A stretch of 64,000 nucleotides of DNA from Ecdyonurus torrentis (GCA_949318235.1 OX439131.1:6474768-6538767), one strand, 5' to 3'; numbered from the stretch's first letter, positions 28,164 to 39,375 are shown. Program-made: numbers and translations. Notes: generated by a model from the letters alone, not told the origin.

Positions 28164-28238
28164 AGAGAGATGAGAGAGAGAGAGAAAGAGAGAAGAGAGA
28201 GAGAGAGAGAGAGAAGAGAGAGAAAGAGAGAGAGAAAG
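28164..28238 (+). repeat. Imperfect AG-rich microsatellite
   Basis: AG array broken by AAAG and AAGAG variants, ending 57 bp before the TTAA-flanked element at 28295. Confidence 0.85.
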
Positions 28239-28294
28239 TAACTATGTGAATGCAGGCTAGTAGCCAACAAGCAAAGCAAGTATAGGGTCAGTTC

Positions 28295-28712
28295 TTAAAG
28301 GAATAGACCAGAGAAAATCTTAAACATTTATATCACAAAACACTTGAGATTTAAAAAAATATCTTTAGTTTGTCTCAAAACTCAATTGTAGCTTCGTAGC
28401 AGTGATCAGAAATTTCGATTTATGCAACCTGCACAACATTTTCATACTAATTTTTGCATTGTATTGTGTTTTTTGAAATAAATCCCTTTCTGAATCTGTA
28501 AAGTGTTAAAAAAAAAACCTTTGAAATTGAATTGCATGTTTCTGACGTCATAAACATGAATAATCTCGCAAATTGCATACTTTACAGTATATTTACTTTC
28601 ACTCGTGCGGCTACATTAAAATTCTGGTAAAAATTGTCAACAGTTTTGAAGATCCCATTTCATGTTTATTCATTAAAAAGCACATGTTGTTTTATGTGGT
28701 CTATGGCTTTAA
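28295..28712. mobile_element. TTAA-flanked element with short inverted ends, 418 bp
   Basis: The ends read TTAA-AGGAATAGACCA (28295-28310) and TGGTCTATGGCT-TTAA (28697-28712): a 12-bp inverted repeat with two mismatches, bounded by TTAA on both sides. TTAA duplication is the hallmark of piggyBac-type insertion, but the terminal bases are not the usual CCC-type piggyBac ends, so the assignment is tentative. The interior is less AT-biased than its surroundings (TGACGTCA-like CTGACGTCATAA near 28541, CTCGTGCGGC near 28602) and holds no open frame. It would be non-autonomous. Confidence 0.45.
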
Positions 28713-30339
28713 GTAATAGAATTTAGAGATGACACCCTCATATCTTAGAAAATTGATAACTGAAATACAATAGGAATTAAGATGTTTTTCACTGATGTAT
28801 ATTTATTTAGCAATTTATCGCGCAACAAAATACTTCTAGCTTTCTTTTAATACAATGATTATATTTATATGTATTGCAAAAAAAACGTCATAATAAAACT
28901 ATTTTTCGTGCGGTGAGGCATTTATTTATTGTATTTAAATTGCATCACTATGTTAATCCACTTATATCGTTATTTTTAATTTAAAATGTTAATTAATGCA
29001 TGTTTAAATTCATACAACTCTAGATGATAATATATATTTACGAGTCCAGATAGCAAATAATATACTAATGAATGAAAAATAAAATATATTTTCAGTTTCA
29101 TTATTTAGTTTGTAAAATTCAAAACACGCTTAATTCATTACTAAAACCAAACCATTGTTTGTTTAACATTTATTTACAATTTAAATTATTTCAATACAAA
29201 GTTTATTGTTATATAATTAAAAGTTAATGAAGGAAAAAAGTACACAAATTAAAACATTGAACCATTTTTTTTTGTGCTTCCGATATTTTATTGTAAATAT
29301 AGATTATTTTATGAAGTATAAAACACACGTTGCTATTATTATTGTAGATTTTGCAATAAATTTGAATGAAAGTTCTTATAAATATTCAACCTAAAGTTAT
29401 TTATAAATGTAGATAACGTGTTTCATCGTCTATTAATAATGTTCTGTTATCTGTTGAAACGTTTTCTTTGTGCTTTCAATGCAAGAGTTACAAATTATAT
29501 AGGTATCCATATTTTGCTTACTTAACTTTATGTATTAAATTATTATGTATATATGTAATCAAATTGCAATTTGATTTACCTTATTGTATTTTATTAATCA
29601 ATGATACATAAATTCATATTTTATTTGTAACTGGAAACAAAATTATGACACTTAAAAACACAAGTAAAAAATATTTTGAATGATTTACGCAAGTGAAAGT
29701 GTTAGATTTTTTTTTTCATCTCTCATTTTTTTTTTTATTCAAAAGCGTTTCATTATATTATTCTCTTTTTATTTCATTTATTTGTTGCTATTTTTACTGG
29801 CTTTGAAGTATATGTTTTAATCCAGATAGATAACATTCAATGTTCGCTAGTACAAAAGAAAAGAGTGTGCAAAAATGATAAGTATAAAAAATAAATATAC
29901 AAGTATAGACTTTACATGATAAATTATTTAAAAAATACTTTCGACTTTTTTTTTCTCCCCTGAAGTTTTGAAGTAAGAAGGTCATAGACCGAAAAATCAC
30001 GTGCCACGTGATATCCTATACAAACTTTTTTTTTTTTTTCATTTTATTTTTTCTCCCTCTTTTTTTTTCTTTTTTATTATTATTTTTTTAAGTCCTCGAG
30101 CAAGAAAGTTCAAAAAGAATAGTTTGTTTAACCATAGTAGAGAATATTATTCAACACAGTCAAGTTGTATGGTTAGCTATATACAGTGGAGTATAGGGTT
30201 ATGTTTTAAAAAGTTATACTATACACTAACTAGTATAAGGGAAAAAGATTTCTGTGATCTATTATGCAAAGAGCTCATGGTTTTTAAGTGCAAAGAGTCT
30301 TAATAAGAAGAGGTTTAGGTTTTAGCGTGTTTGGTGTGC
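28713..30339. other. Gene-free AT-rich DNA
   Basis: T-rich runs near 29709-29740 and 30026-30090. The frame at 30001-30303 begins in poly-T and has no recognisable domain. Confidence 0.55.
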
Positions 30340-30556
30340 GCTTGTGTCTTTGAAGAGATGTTAGTAGCGCCGGCGCAATTTTTACAAAGTTTATAGGTGG
30401 GGGTAAGTGGAGGCTGAACCTGAATATAGTGTGGGCAGGGCTTTATCACATGTGCTCCGGCACCCCTTGACGCGGGACCATGTTGACTTCATTGCCTAAC
30501 ATACGATCGCGAACGTCCCGCAACTAATTCCAATACAAAAGAGGTGCATATCAATT
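30340..30556 (+). promoter_or_regulatory. Candidate 5' leader/promoter block of the exon at 30557
   Basis: This stretch is clearly richer in G+C and CpG than its surroundings (for example GTAGCGCCGGCGC near 30365 and CGATCGCGAACGTCCCG near 30504), while the DNA either side is A/T runs. It directly precedes the signal-peptide exon, so a promoter plus 5' UTR is the natural reading. No convincing TATA box was located. It contains a short upstream ORF, listed separately. The promoter role is inference. Confidence 0.3.
30480..30527 (+). other. Upstream ORF (15 codons) before the signal-peptide ATG
   Basis: An ATG in strong context (ACCATG, A at -3) opens 15 codons, MLTSLPNIRSRTSRN, and closes at TAA 30525-30527. 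It is out of frame with the ATG at 30557 and ends 29 bases before it. If both lie on one transcript it would be expected to dampen translation of the main frame, with reinitiation needed. Whether it is transcribed is unknown. Confidence 0.3.
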
Positions 30557-30626
30557 ATGGCAGTGAATAAAAGAGGTGTATTATCATCTTGTTGGGTTTT
30601 CTTTCAATTATGTATTTACGTTTCTG
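30557..30626 (+). CDS. Candidate first coding exon: signal peptide, phase-1 donor
   Basis: I see an ATG with a good initiation context (A at -3, G at +4) opening 23 codons plus one base, ending at CTG|GTGAGTA, a near-consensus 5' splice site at 30626/30627. The product starts MAVNKRG (a short basic n-region), continues with the hydrophobic core VLSSCWVFFQLCIYV, and ends in small residues (S, then a codon beginning with G) as expected near a signal-peptidase site. Unspliced, the frame stops two codons later (GGT GAG TAA), so it is only meaningful if spliced. Phase-1 introns just after a signal peptide are typical of secreted and cell-surface proteins with modular extracellular domains; this is known of such families, not proof here. 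It sits at the downstream edge of a GC-rich block. No partner exon was recognised in the following 33 kb, so the first intron would be long. The protein family is unknown. A chance hydrophobic frame in AT-rich DNA is the alternative. Confidence 0.4.
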
Positions 30627-30650
30627 GTGAGTAAAATATATTTTTTAATC

Positions 30651-30656
30651 TTTATT
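30651..30656 (-). promoter_or_regulatory. AATAAA polyadenylation hexamer downstream of the minus-strand frame
   Basis: The plus-strand TTTATT reads AATAAA on the minus strand, about 95 bases past the stop codon of the frame at 30751-30948. Its position suits a 3' end, but the hexamer is frequent by chance in DNA this AT-rich. Confidence 0.15.
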
Positions 30657-30750
30657 AATATTTAAACAAAAAAAGTATTTTCAATGTATGTATTTTTTTT
30701 TCGATTATAAATTTATACAAAAAATATATAATGTATTAGAGGAAAAGTTT

Positions 30751-30948
30751 TTAAGCAAGAAATTTTAGCATTGTCATTAATTTGTGTTTTGCGACAGGTG
30801 AGCGTAAGTGAACGCTGATAGCAAGTACGATGTTATTATCCCGGTGATCATAGCACAATATGCGTCTCTTACGATCTAAATATACACGAGCCTTATTTAG
30901 ATTATCACCTGGTACACGAAACTTTTCATACAACTCTTTAACAAACAA
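30751..30948 (-). CDS. Unrecognised coding-like frame, possible terminal exon or gene fragment
   Basis: The minus-strand frame is open from an in-frame TAG (30972-30970) down to TAA at 30753-30751. Its translation is not low-complexity, unlike nearly every other frame here: it reads LYEKFRVPGDNLNKAR, then a basic, charged middle (VYLDRKRRILCYDHRDNN), then a more hydrophobic end (IVLAISVHLRSP, ending KHKLMTMLKFLA). There is no ATG until near the C-terminus, so it would have to be a downstream exon or a broken fragment. A pyrimidine-rich stretch followed by AAAGAG (AG at 30937-30936 or 30935-30934) could be its 3' splice site, making about 60 codons. An AATAAA lies about 95 bases past the stop. 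I do not recognise the family. It lies in the presumed intron of the plus-strand exon at 30557, on the opposite strand. Alternatives are a captured transposon or endogenous viral fragment, or chance. Confidence 0.35.
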   Translation of the reverse strand: MFVKELYEKFRVPGDNLNKARVYLDRKRRILCYDHRDNNIVLAISVHLRSPVAKHKLMTMLKFLA

Positions 30949-31176
30949 AAATTTAAAAACAATATGTTTCTATACTTTCACTTATCTAAAACTTTTGAGC
31001 TTATATAATTTTTTTAATTGAAAATAAATAACTACATGATATATATCTTACATAAAAAACATAGAGCATTATAAAAAATACAAACAATAAAACGTGTTTT
31101 ACATTAAAAAAATGTATATTGTTTAGATTATCGTTACTGATAGTAGAATAAATTCAAATAAAAATACAAAAAAAGA

Positions 31177-31177
<1 letters not shown>

Positions 31178-31203
<26 letters not shown>
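31178..31203 (+). repeat. (AG)n microsatellite, 26 bp
   Basis: Short pure AG array after an A-rich stretch. Confidence 0.9.
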
Positions 31204-31208
<5 letters not shown>

Positions 31209-32113
31209 AGATAAATTGCGTATATCGTTATTAAATTACAATATTGATATGAAAGCAAAAAATAATTGAGGCGTAACACATATTCGTCAAAAAAAAAAAA
31301 TAATAATAATAAATAAACATGGAACATTCTTTTTGAATATGTGTCTTTTTTTTTTTTAACTCCCCAAAAATATTAACTATTTTATTTAAATTTATAGTAA
31401 AATTTTTATTTTTAAATTTTAAAAAAACATTGATTTACATATTAATCTAAATTATAACTTCTTTTTTTTCAACATGCAATTTGGTCTTCAAATTATATCT
31501 TACAGGTATAAAAACTATAACTAATTTGTATAATAGTCTCGAGAAATATGATAACTTTTACTATATATTTTTTTATTATTTTGGTTGTTTTCTCGCATGC
31601 CTATTATCATTTCTATATAATATAAAATGCAAACAATATTTTAGACAGCACCTGTTGTTTTTGAGGTTAAAAACTTAAGATTAATCTAAACACAAAGTAA
31701 TCTTAAAGGCATCAATAATAATAATTTGGTTAAAACATGATGCTGTTTTTGTATGAAAATTTAAATAATATAGACAATAATTTTATCTTTATAACTATAA
31801 TTCTTCGTGCCAAGTTTTAATTTTATTTACTATCTGTCATAATATTCCATCGCGTTATACATGAATATAAACTGAAATTGATAAACAACCAGCTTTAAAC
31901 ATTTTTTTGTTTTTCAAATAATATTTTATTACCTAAAGCAAAACCACACAGTTTTTTTATTATTAATTAAAATACATGTCATAGTTTTTTAAGTTAAAAA
32001 TAGAAAAAAATATTAATATTAAAAAAATAAAGTATATCATTTAATTTGCATTTTAATTGTGCCAAATTTTAGTGTTTATTTTTTATTACTCATATTAAAT
32101 AAAGTATGTATCT

Positions 32114-32116
<3 letters not shown>

Positions 32117-32166
<50 letters not shown>
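32117..32166 (+). repeat. (TC)n microsatellite, 50 bp
   Basis: Uninterrupted TC array. Confidence 0.95.
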
Positions 32167-32169
<3 letters not shown>

Positions 32170-32530
32170 TACTCTGATAAAATATATTAAACTTTACTAT
32201 CTATTTTTTTATATTATAATAAAGTGCTAATAAAAATTTATTATTATTATATTATATTACTGTATATATGCTAAGTGTTATATAATATTATATATATATA
32301 GTAGAATATGCATATGTTATGGTAATAATTTAAATATTATGTATAGTATGTATGATAATGAATGATATTTGAGATTTACCTCACGATGTTTTGAGCAATG
32401 AAGAGCGAGGTACAATTAAACGTGATTCTCATCGTCACATAAGTGCAATCACGATATATTTTACTCCAGAGAACCACACAAGAGAGCACTAATATCATAA
32501 AATTTAATATGATTCAACCTAATTTCAATG

Positions 32531-32561
<31 letters not shown>

Positions 32562-33730
32562 TATATTATATATATAGAGAGAAAATTTACTTCCAAACGT
32601 TATTTCAGTAGCCTTTTGTTATGAAAGTAAAATATCTGTCTTTTCTTTTCGAATTCAAAAGAAATATTAATAATAAATTCTTTATGTCTGAGAAGGGAAT
32701 TTTTTTTCATTTTGTTTCATAAAAAAATTAAAAGAAAATTTAAATATCTAACTTTAAAAAAAAACTGAGCTTTAAATGTTTTATTTTAGAATTTAAAAAC
32801 AATTAATTGCCTGTTATATTATATATTATATTGAAAATGTAACGTTTGAATGATATGAGTGGGTTTCAAACATAGCGTTTTGTAATTTTTTTATTGCTAA
32901 CGGTATTTTGCTCATTTTTATGGCTAAAAGGCAAACTAGTATACCATTATTTATTTTGTACTGTGAATAATATTAATTCTAACTCCATAATATTGAATAA
33001 AATATTTAAAAGTATACATGCGTACAAAAGAATGTTATTTAATGATATTTGAAGCCTAGATATGAACGGATTAATAACTAATGACATTTTTCAATAAAGT
33101 ACGATTTTTATTTTTTTTATGAATATTACATGCATGAAGTACATGGGTGATATTTTATTTCAGAATTATCGTAAAAAATTACACAATTACATTAAAAGTT
33201 ACTTTTTACTATTATAGAAACTATTGGCATTAAAATTATAATTTGTGAATTCAATGTTCTAATAAGTGAAAAAAATTACAATATAGATATTAAAAGTGTT
33301 GTTTTTTTAACTTAACAAATCCAATATGTCTGTTTATTAAGATTATCGTCATGGTAATTGGTAATACACATTAATATAACAGTTCTTTGAATTGTCGTCT
33401 TTTACTTAATTTATGTATTGAGAAATTGTTTATGTATAGTTACAGAAAAAATAAATTTTATCACTAAATATTACTCAAATTAACTGAAAAACGCTGATCA
33501 TTTTAAATATTTATATCAGCTTTGTAAAATTTATTTAGAATAATTAACAAATTTTATGCACAATGGGTGCGATTCTAGGAATTCTAGAATATTCTATATT
33601 CTATATCCTAGGAATTCTAGGATTTCTTAGCAAATAGTTAGAAACTCTAAGACTTTTATAGGTAATCTACGTGCTTCATGGAAACAATTATTACTAATGA
33701 ATCCTGTTATTTGAAATAAATACTTGGACA

Positions 33731-33895
33731 AGGTGTTGATATACTACAGTGTTACCTAATCTTGTAGTCTAATCTAGGTGAAACACTGGAAACACATATT
33801 TTTATTGTAGTATTTATCACCTGCATTAGCTATTATTGCAGTATATCAATACCTGTTTCAGGTTAAATTTAACCAATTGCAATTTTCAGGGGTTA
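33731..33895. repeat. Dispersed 'TCACCT..ATATCAATAC' family, copy 3, both arms
   Basis: This copy holds the core twice in opposite orientation: reversed at 33731-33784 (GTTACCTAATCTTGTAGTCT then AATCTAGGTGAAAC) and forward at 33817-33855 (TCACCTGCATTAGCTATTAT then TGCAGTATATCAATACCTG). It therefore shows that the family has long inverted arms, as a MITE or fold-back would. GGTTAAATTTAACC near 33861 is a palindrome like those seen beside copy 1. Confidence 0.5.
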
Positions 33896-35356
33896 TGTAG
33901 TAGTATTTTTTTCAATATTTAAAAATTCATCCGCCCCTCCCCTCCCCCCCCCCCACCCAAAAAAAACTCTTACTAATGTTGGAAAAAGCCAATTTTTAAA
34001 CATAACTTTCCACTAGTAAATATTCCACGATTATCAACGCTATTGTACTTTCAGACTATTTATTTTCCGCATAAAATGCAATTTTCATGACTGAAAATTT
34101 GAATATAGATCTTAAAAATGAGACACATATTTTTTCCTCTCTCTCTATTTTTTTTAAGCAATAGTAACATTGAAACATATTAAAAACACAAAAAGTTAAA
34201 TTTAAAATATACGACTACAAAACTCAGTTTTGTATTAAAAAGAAACAGAAACAAGTTACCATAATATACTATAGAAAATATTATCGTAAGCAGCCAAAAA
34301 ACTTTTTCACTCGAGAAGAGTTTAAAATAAGTTGGGAAAAAAAGGGGGCGTGAGGATATTTCTCTTGTTTTAAAAATAGGTTTCATAAACATGTGGTAAA
34401 GGTTATGACTTCGCAATATTTGAAAGTCTAGTAAAACCAATAATCACAAATCACTTTCGTATTCATGATTTTTCAATAGCCTTAAGCAAAATAATTTTAA
34501 ATAACAGGAAACTTTAAACAAAAATAAATATTATGTATTATATTTTTTACGTTTACGTATTACATAGAAAAAAACAAAACTTTAACACAACTTTTTTAAT
34601 AGCATTTTAATTTTTCTTAAAAGTATGACCTGTTCGTTAACGAACTTAATTAAACTTTTCTAACTTGCTTTTTAATTTTTTTTTTAGAAAAAGAAAAAAA
34701 AAAAAGGAAAAAAAAAGAGATCAAATAAGATTTTTATTTATAAAAGTTAAAAGATAAAATTCTTCAAATACACAAAGAAATTTTTCAGTTGGTAAATGAT
34801 ATAAAACTCAAATGAATTGTATTTTGTCTCTGAACTAAAATATTCTTTTCATTTTTTTTCTTTTAAGAGTATAATAAAAAAGTCTTTTGAAAATTCAAAC
34901 ATACCTGACGTATATATATTATTAACATACTGTTATCTTTATATGTTTAGAAAATAAATGAAAAAACATTCAAAATTATTCTGGTAAAGTAAAATTGTAA
35001 TGAATACATAAAAAATACTTTTTTTTTTTTTTTTACGTAGCGTAAAAAAATAAAATGCCAAAGAAATAATAGCGTTTCTTTTATAATTGCTTTCATGTTT
35101 ATATTTTATACAAATATTTTTTATAAGAGAATAACTTTATATTTCGATGTGTTTATACGTCACACGTAAATAATTGTATTAACTATGACTTTTATACTAA
35201 AATGACGATATAAAGTCCATGCTTTTCTCTTATATATACCTTGTACAAAAAAAAAGTCTTTTATAAAAGGTGATTTCCATAATACTGTACTGGTGGAAAC
35301 GTTTGCTGTGTTTGGACAAACATACACAAGCAAGTAAATCTTTGGAAGTAAAAGTT

Positions 35357-35495
<139 letters not shown>

Positions 35496-35590
35496 AGGGT
35501 AGTTGGAAAAGACGAGAGAAAAAGAAGGGAAGGGAACTTAATCTTGTAAGGTTGAACTGAGATGTAAACCATGCTGTAAGTTGTATGTGT

Positions 35591-35593
<3 letters not shown>

Positions 35594-35660
<67 letters not shown>
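35594..35660 (+). repeat. (AG)n microsatellite, 67 bp
   Basis: Pure AG array 103 bp after the previous one, same orientation, also bordered by TG-rich sequence on both sides. Confidence 0.95.
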
Positions 35661-35663
<3 letters not shown>

Positions 35664-36024
35664 TGTTTGTACGTATGTGTGTTTGTATTTATATGAAGAT
35701 GTCTATGTTATATGGTGAACGTGGTTTATATATTTAACTTGACGTAAAGTTAACTGCTTCTAAGTTAACAACAATACTTCTCTTGACTTATCTCATTAAT
35801 TTTTTTATTTATGTTTTAGTTAAAAAGAAAAATAATTACTGCCCCCAATTAGTAAGTTTTTTTTTAAATAATAATATTATCTTTTATCTGGATGAAAAGT
35901 ATAGTTAGAGTTTTTTTTATAGTATTGAAAAACTATAAAGATTTAAAATGAGTAATAAATTTTATTTACAAGATAATAACAATAAGAATAAAAATCGTTT
36001 TTACACGCGCGTTTGTACTTTATG

Positions 36025-36129
<105 letters not shown>

Positions 36130-36257
36130 TCGGAAAGAAAGCACATCGACTATAAAATAAATAGATTTATTTTGTAATTTTAGCAATGGAAGTAACAATC
36201 TCTTTTTACCTAATTAATGGAGGATTCAGGTAACTGTGATATAGTAAAGGTATTATA

Positions 36258-36260
<3 letters not shown>

Positions 36261-36288
<28 letters not shown>
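36261..36288 (+). repeat. (CT)n microsatellite, 28 bp
   Basis: Pure CT array. Confidence 0.9.
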
Positions 36289-36292
<4 letters not shown>

Positions 36293-36539
36293 CTCTCTCC
36301 TCGTTCAATTGATAGCACAGCCGCTTCAGATCGATTCTGCCAATGCATTCGTTTTAATTCGAAATCCTTTATCTCTTTCAACACACCAATTCAGCACATT
36401 TTATACATATCCGTTTAACAACTTTTTTTATTACTTTAAAATTTCTTCTTTATTATTATTACTATTCATTTATTTATTTATATATTATTATTAATATTAT
36501 TTACTATTTTCATCTTCAATTAAATTAAAAATTACAATT

Positions 36540-36647
36540 TTGCCCCTTATTATTCTATTTTACAAGATAGGCAACCAGTTGGGTACATCGGACAAACTGG
36601 TTGCATACCTACAAAAGCTGCAGGGGCTACATACGCAGTGCACATAT
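36540..36647 (+). repeat. Dispersed repeat pair, member B, with hairpin
   Basis: It shares TTTGCCCCTT and GACAAACTGGTTGCATA-CCTACAA with 4136-4236. Here the central block also forms a perfect 10-bp stem: GCAACCAGTT at 36571-36580 against AACTGGTTGC at 36595-36604, around a 14-base loop. Member A lacks the left half of that stem, so B may be closer to the intact form. Confidence 0.45.
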
Positions 36648-36844
36648 ATCTTTTGCATCAGTATTCTATAGTAACTTGCAAATACCTTTCATATTAACAT
36701 TTATTGTAAGATTGCTATGAAGAATTTGAATAATATGACGTTATTTTTTTTACATTTAACCTTGTGATAAATAAAATTTACAAGAAAAAAAATGCCCTAA
36801 GGAAGCTATTAGAAGTTAGAATCAATAATATTATTTATTGAAGC

Positions 36845-36845
<1 letters not shown>

Positions 36846-36941
<96 letters not shown>
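36846..36941. repeat. (TA)n microsatellite, 96 bp
   Basis: TA array broken once by a C at 36886, about 180 bp before the assembly gap. Confidence 0.95.
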
Positions 36942-36943
<2 letters not shown>

Positions 36944-37078
36944 TTAAATATAAGATACGCAATTTAATCATTAAATTAAATTTCAACTTTCTGCAAAAAG
37001 AAAAAAAAGAAGTTTTTCTCACTTCATAACTTTTATGAAAATATTGACAGTATGCACAAAAAATGGAGGTTACAAATA

Positions 37079-37118
37079 TAGTTTATTTATTTTCTGGGTT
37101 TTTTGCTACAGGTGTGAG
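37079..37118 (+). repeat. Gap-flanking duplicate, left copy
   Basis: TAGTTTATTTATTTTCTGGG, then TTTTTT, GCTACAGGTGTGAG, running straight into the N block. It matches 37319-37357 except for one T. Confidence 0.9.
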
Positions 37119-37318
37119 NNNNNNNNNNNNNNNNNNNNNNNNNNNNNNNNNNNNNNNNNNNNNNNNNNNNNNNNNNNNNNNNNNNNNNNNNNNNNNNNNN
37201 NNNNNNNNNNNNNNNNNNNNNNNNNNNNNNNNNNNNNNNNNNNNNNNNNNNNNNNNNNNNNNNNNNNNNNNNNNNNNNNNNNNNNNNNNNNNNNNNNNNN
37301 NNNNNNNNNNNNNNNNNN
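37119..37318. other. Assembly gap, 200 N
   Basis: Exactly 200 N. The 40 bases before it (37079-37118) and the 39 bases after it (37319-37357) are the same sequence apart from six versus five T in one run, so the gap probably marks unmerged overlapping contig ends rather than missing DNA. Confidence 0.97.
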
Positions 37319-37357
37319 TAGTTTATTTATTTTCTGGGTTTTTGCTACAGGTGTGAG
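37319..37357 (+). repeat. Gap-flanking duplicate, right copy
   Basis: Repeats the left flank with one T fewer, then continues into unique sequence. Its TTTGCTACAG|GTGTGAG resembles a 3' splice site, but no supportable exon follows (the frame joined in phase 1 stops after 13 codons). Confidence 0.9.
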
Positions 37358-37379
37358 GAAACATGTTTCTGTATCACAC
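37351..37379. repeat. Hairpin at the right edge of the gap
   Basis: GTGTGA (37351-37356) pairs with TCACAC (37374-37379), and inside is the perfect 12-bp palindrome GAAACATGTTTC (37358-37369). It could have interfered with sequencing and helped to cause the contig break. Confidence 0.5.
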
Positions 37380-37510
37380 CTCGTTTTATGACGCGTATTG
37401 TCCGAGGGAGAGAGAGAGAGAGAGAGCGTTGTGAAAGAGCAATGGTCCGCGATATCCTAGCTTGCTTATAGTACGCTCCATAGCACGTATTGTACTGGCT
37501 TTATTGGCCG

Positions 37511-37545
37511 CACACACACACACACACATACACACACACACACAA
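37511..37545 (+). repeat. (CA)n microsatellite
   Basis: CA array with one TA unit near 37529. CA arrays are rare here compared with AG and AT. Confidence 0.9.
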
Positions 37546-38759
37546 ACCTCGCTTACCAAACTCTATACTCTTGTTATTATTAATTAAAAATTTTACGTTC
37601 AAACAACTAAAAAATTAATATAATATTTATGCATATATAATATATACTATGATAATAATGACAATATGGTCAACGTACAAAATATAAATATTATATAGAT
37701 TTTTATATAAATAATTAAAGATATAAAAAATAACCAATTTTTAGTAAAAATAATTGTAGCAATATGATGTAAATTTTAAATTTATCTTTATTTTGATTAT
37801 ATAAATAATAATTAAACTCCTTGCAGTTTTAATACTTAGAAAATAATAAGCATAAAAGAATATTAATAAGTTCTAACATTCAATTATAGTATCATTGAGA
37901 GTATATAATTATAGAAATAAAAATTTATAACAAACTTTTTGTATTTCCTTCCTTTTTTTTTATATTTGTTTATATTACAGAAAATTATGTAAAACCAATG
38001 ATTCCAGGAAAAGAAAGAAACTCCCTTGACACAATTTTTTTTACATAGTATTAATGATTATAGAAAATAATAACACTATTATGACATATCAAATTTAGTA
38101 TTAGGAAAAAGTAAAATTAATTTGAAATTTTGAATTCAATTCTAGTAATTTATATTAAAATGATTTTAATATACATATTTGCATAATACTGTATTCATTC
38201 ATTATAATAACTATATGTTTATTTATTATTAGTTACTATACAGTATATACTGAGCAATATCATGGTACAATCATACATAGAGTATGTATTATGTATGTAT
38301 AATATGTATACAGTGTATGTACGTATGAGTGTGTGTTTGTCCAGTTAATTTAAAATATAAAAACATTGTGTGGTTTTCAACCGCAAAACAATTTTAATTA
38401 CCATTGCAACATTTCAAATAATTAATAGTAAAAACGATCAAAAAGTATTACTTCAATAATATAACATTGCAATTAATTTTTATAAATAATAATAATAATA
38501 AAAAATATATAAATAATACTATTGTACTTTTTTTTTTGTTCAAATTTCAATTATTTATCATTTAAATTTTTAATGAAAAAATTATAAATTAATATTCAAA
38601 ACAATAACAGATCGTATATTGATAAATTAATATTTAATTAATTTTGCTTGTATACTGTATAAACTCCTTTTTTTTATAATGTTTGAATTATTTTAAAGAT
38701 TTTGTTTATATATGTATATATTTAAAAAAAAACCTTTGTTTTTAAACATTGTTGCACTT

Positions 38760-38910
38760 AAAGAATTGTTGCATTAAGGTTTTGTCGGCAGCTTGTATAG
38801 CGTCGTATGAGAGGGTGGTGGTGGGAGAGGAGGGGGGAGTAGAGGTTGATACATAGTGGTGAGTTTCAAGACACGCAAGGACTGGGCGAGGCCGAGAGAG
38901 AAAGGGAGAA

Positions 38911-38941
<31 letters not shown>

Positions 38942-39015
38942 CGAAACGTTGGTTAGATTGTTTATACCACACGGTGATGAGAAGCATCACGTGACCTAAA
39001 GGCACGCGAACTTTT
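38760..39015. other. GC-richer island between AG and AT arrays
   Basis: GGTGGTGGTGGGAGAGGAGG and GACTGGGCGAGGCCGAG precede the AG array. A 129-codon minus frame (38742-39131) spans island, AG array and AT array; nearly half of it is IYIY and SLSL, so I do not call it a gene. Promoter-like or leader sequence is possible. Confidence 0.25.
38903..38941 (+). repeat. (AG)n microsatellite
   Basis: AAAGGGAGAAAGGG leads into pure AG from about 38914. It is followed 90 bp later by a TA array and 360 bp later by a CT array, giving an AG-TA-CT inverted layout. Confidence 0.9.
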
Positions 39016-39028
39016 GGCTTGGACATAT

Positions 39029-39128
<100 letters not shown>

Positions 39129-39298
39129 CATACACGGCTACGAATATATTCTGAAAACAAGGTACCATATTTTTCATACATATTATGTATGTTGTATACC
39201 TCTTACATATTCTCTCAAAATTTGTCCACTATTTAAGTTTAGTGTAAAATATCTAGCTTTATTAGAGTTACATATTATATACTATATATTGTAGGAAT

Positions 39299-39300
<2 letters not shown>

Positions 39301-39373
<73 letters not shown>
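39301..39373 (+). repeat. (TC)n microsatellite, 73 bp
   Basis: Uninterrupted TC array, complementary in direction to the AG array at 38914. Confidence 0.95.

Positions 39374-39375
<2 letters not shown>

Noticed and set aside
30001..30303. 100-codon plus-strand frame
   Set aside because: Begins in poly-T, Phe-rich start, no domain, and no conserved feature recognised.
37035..37391. 118-codon frame through the N block
   Set aside because: Most of it is unknown sequence, and its two ends are the duplicated gap flank.
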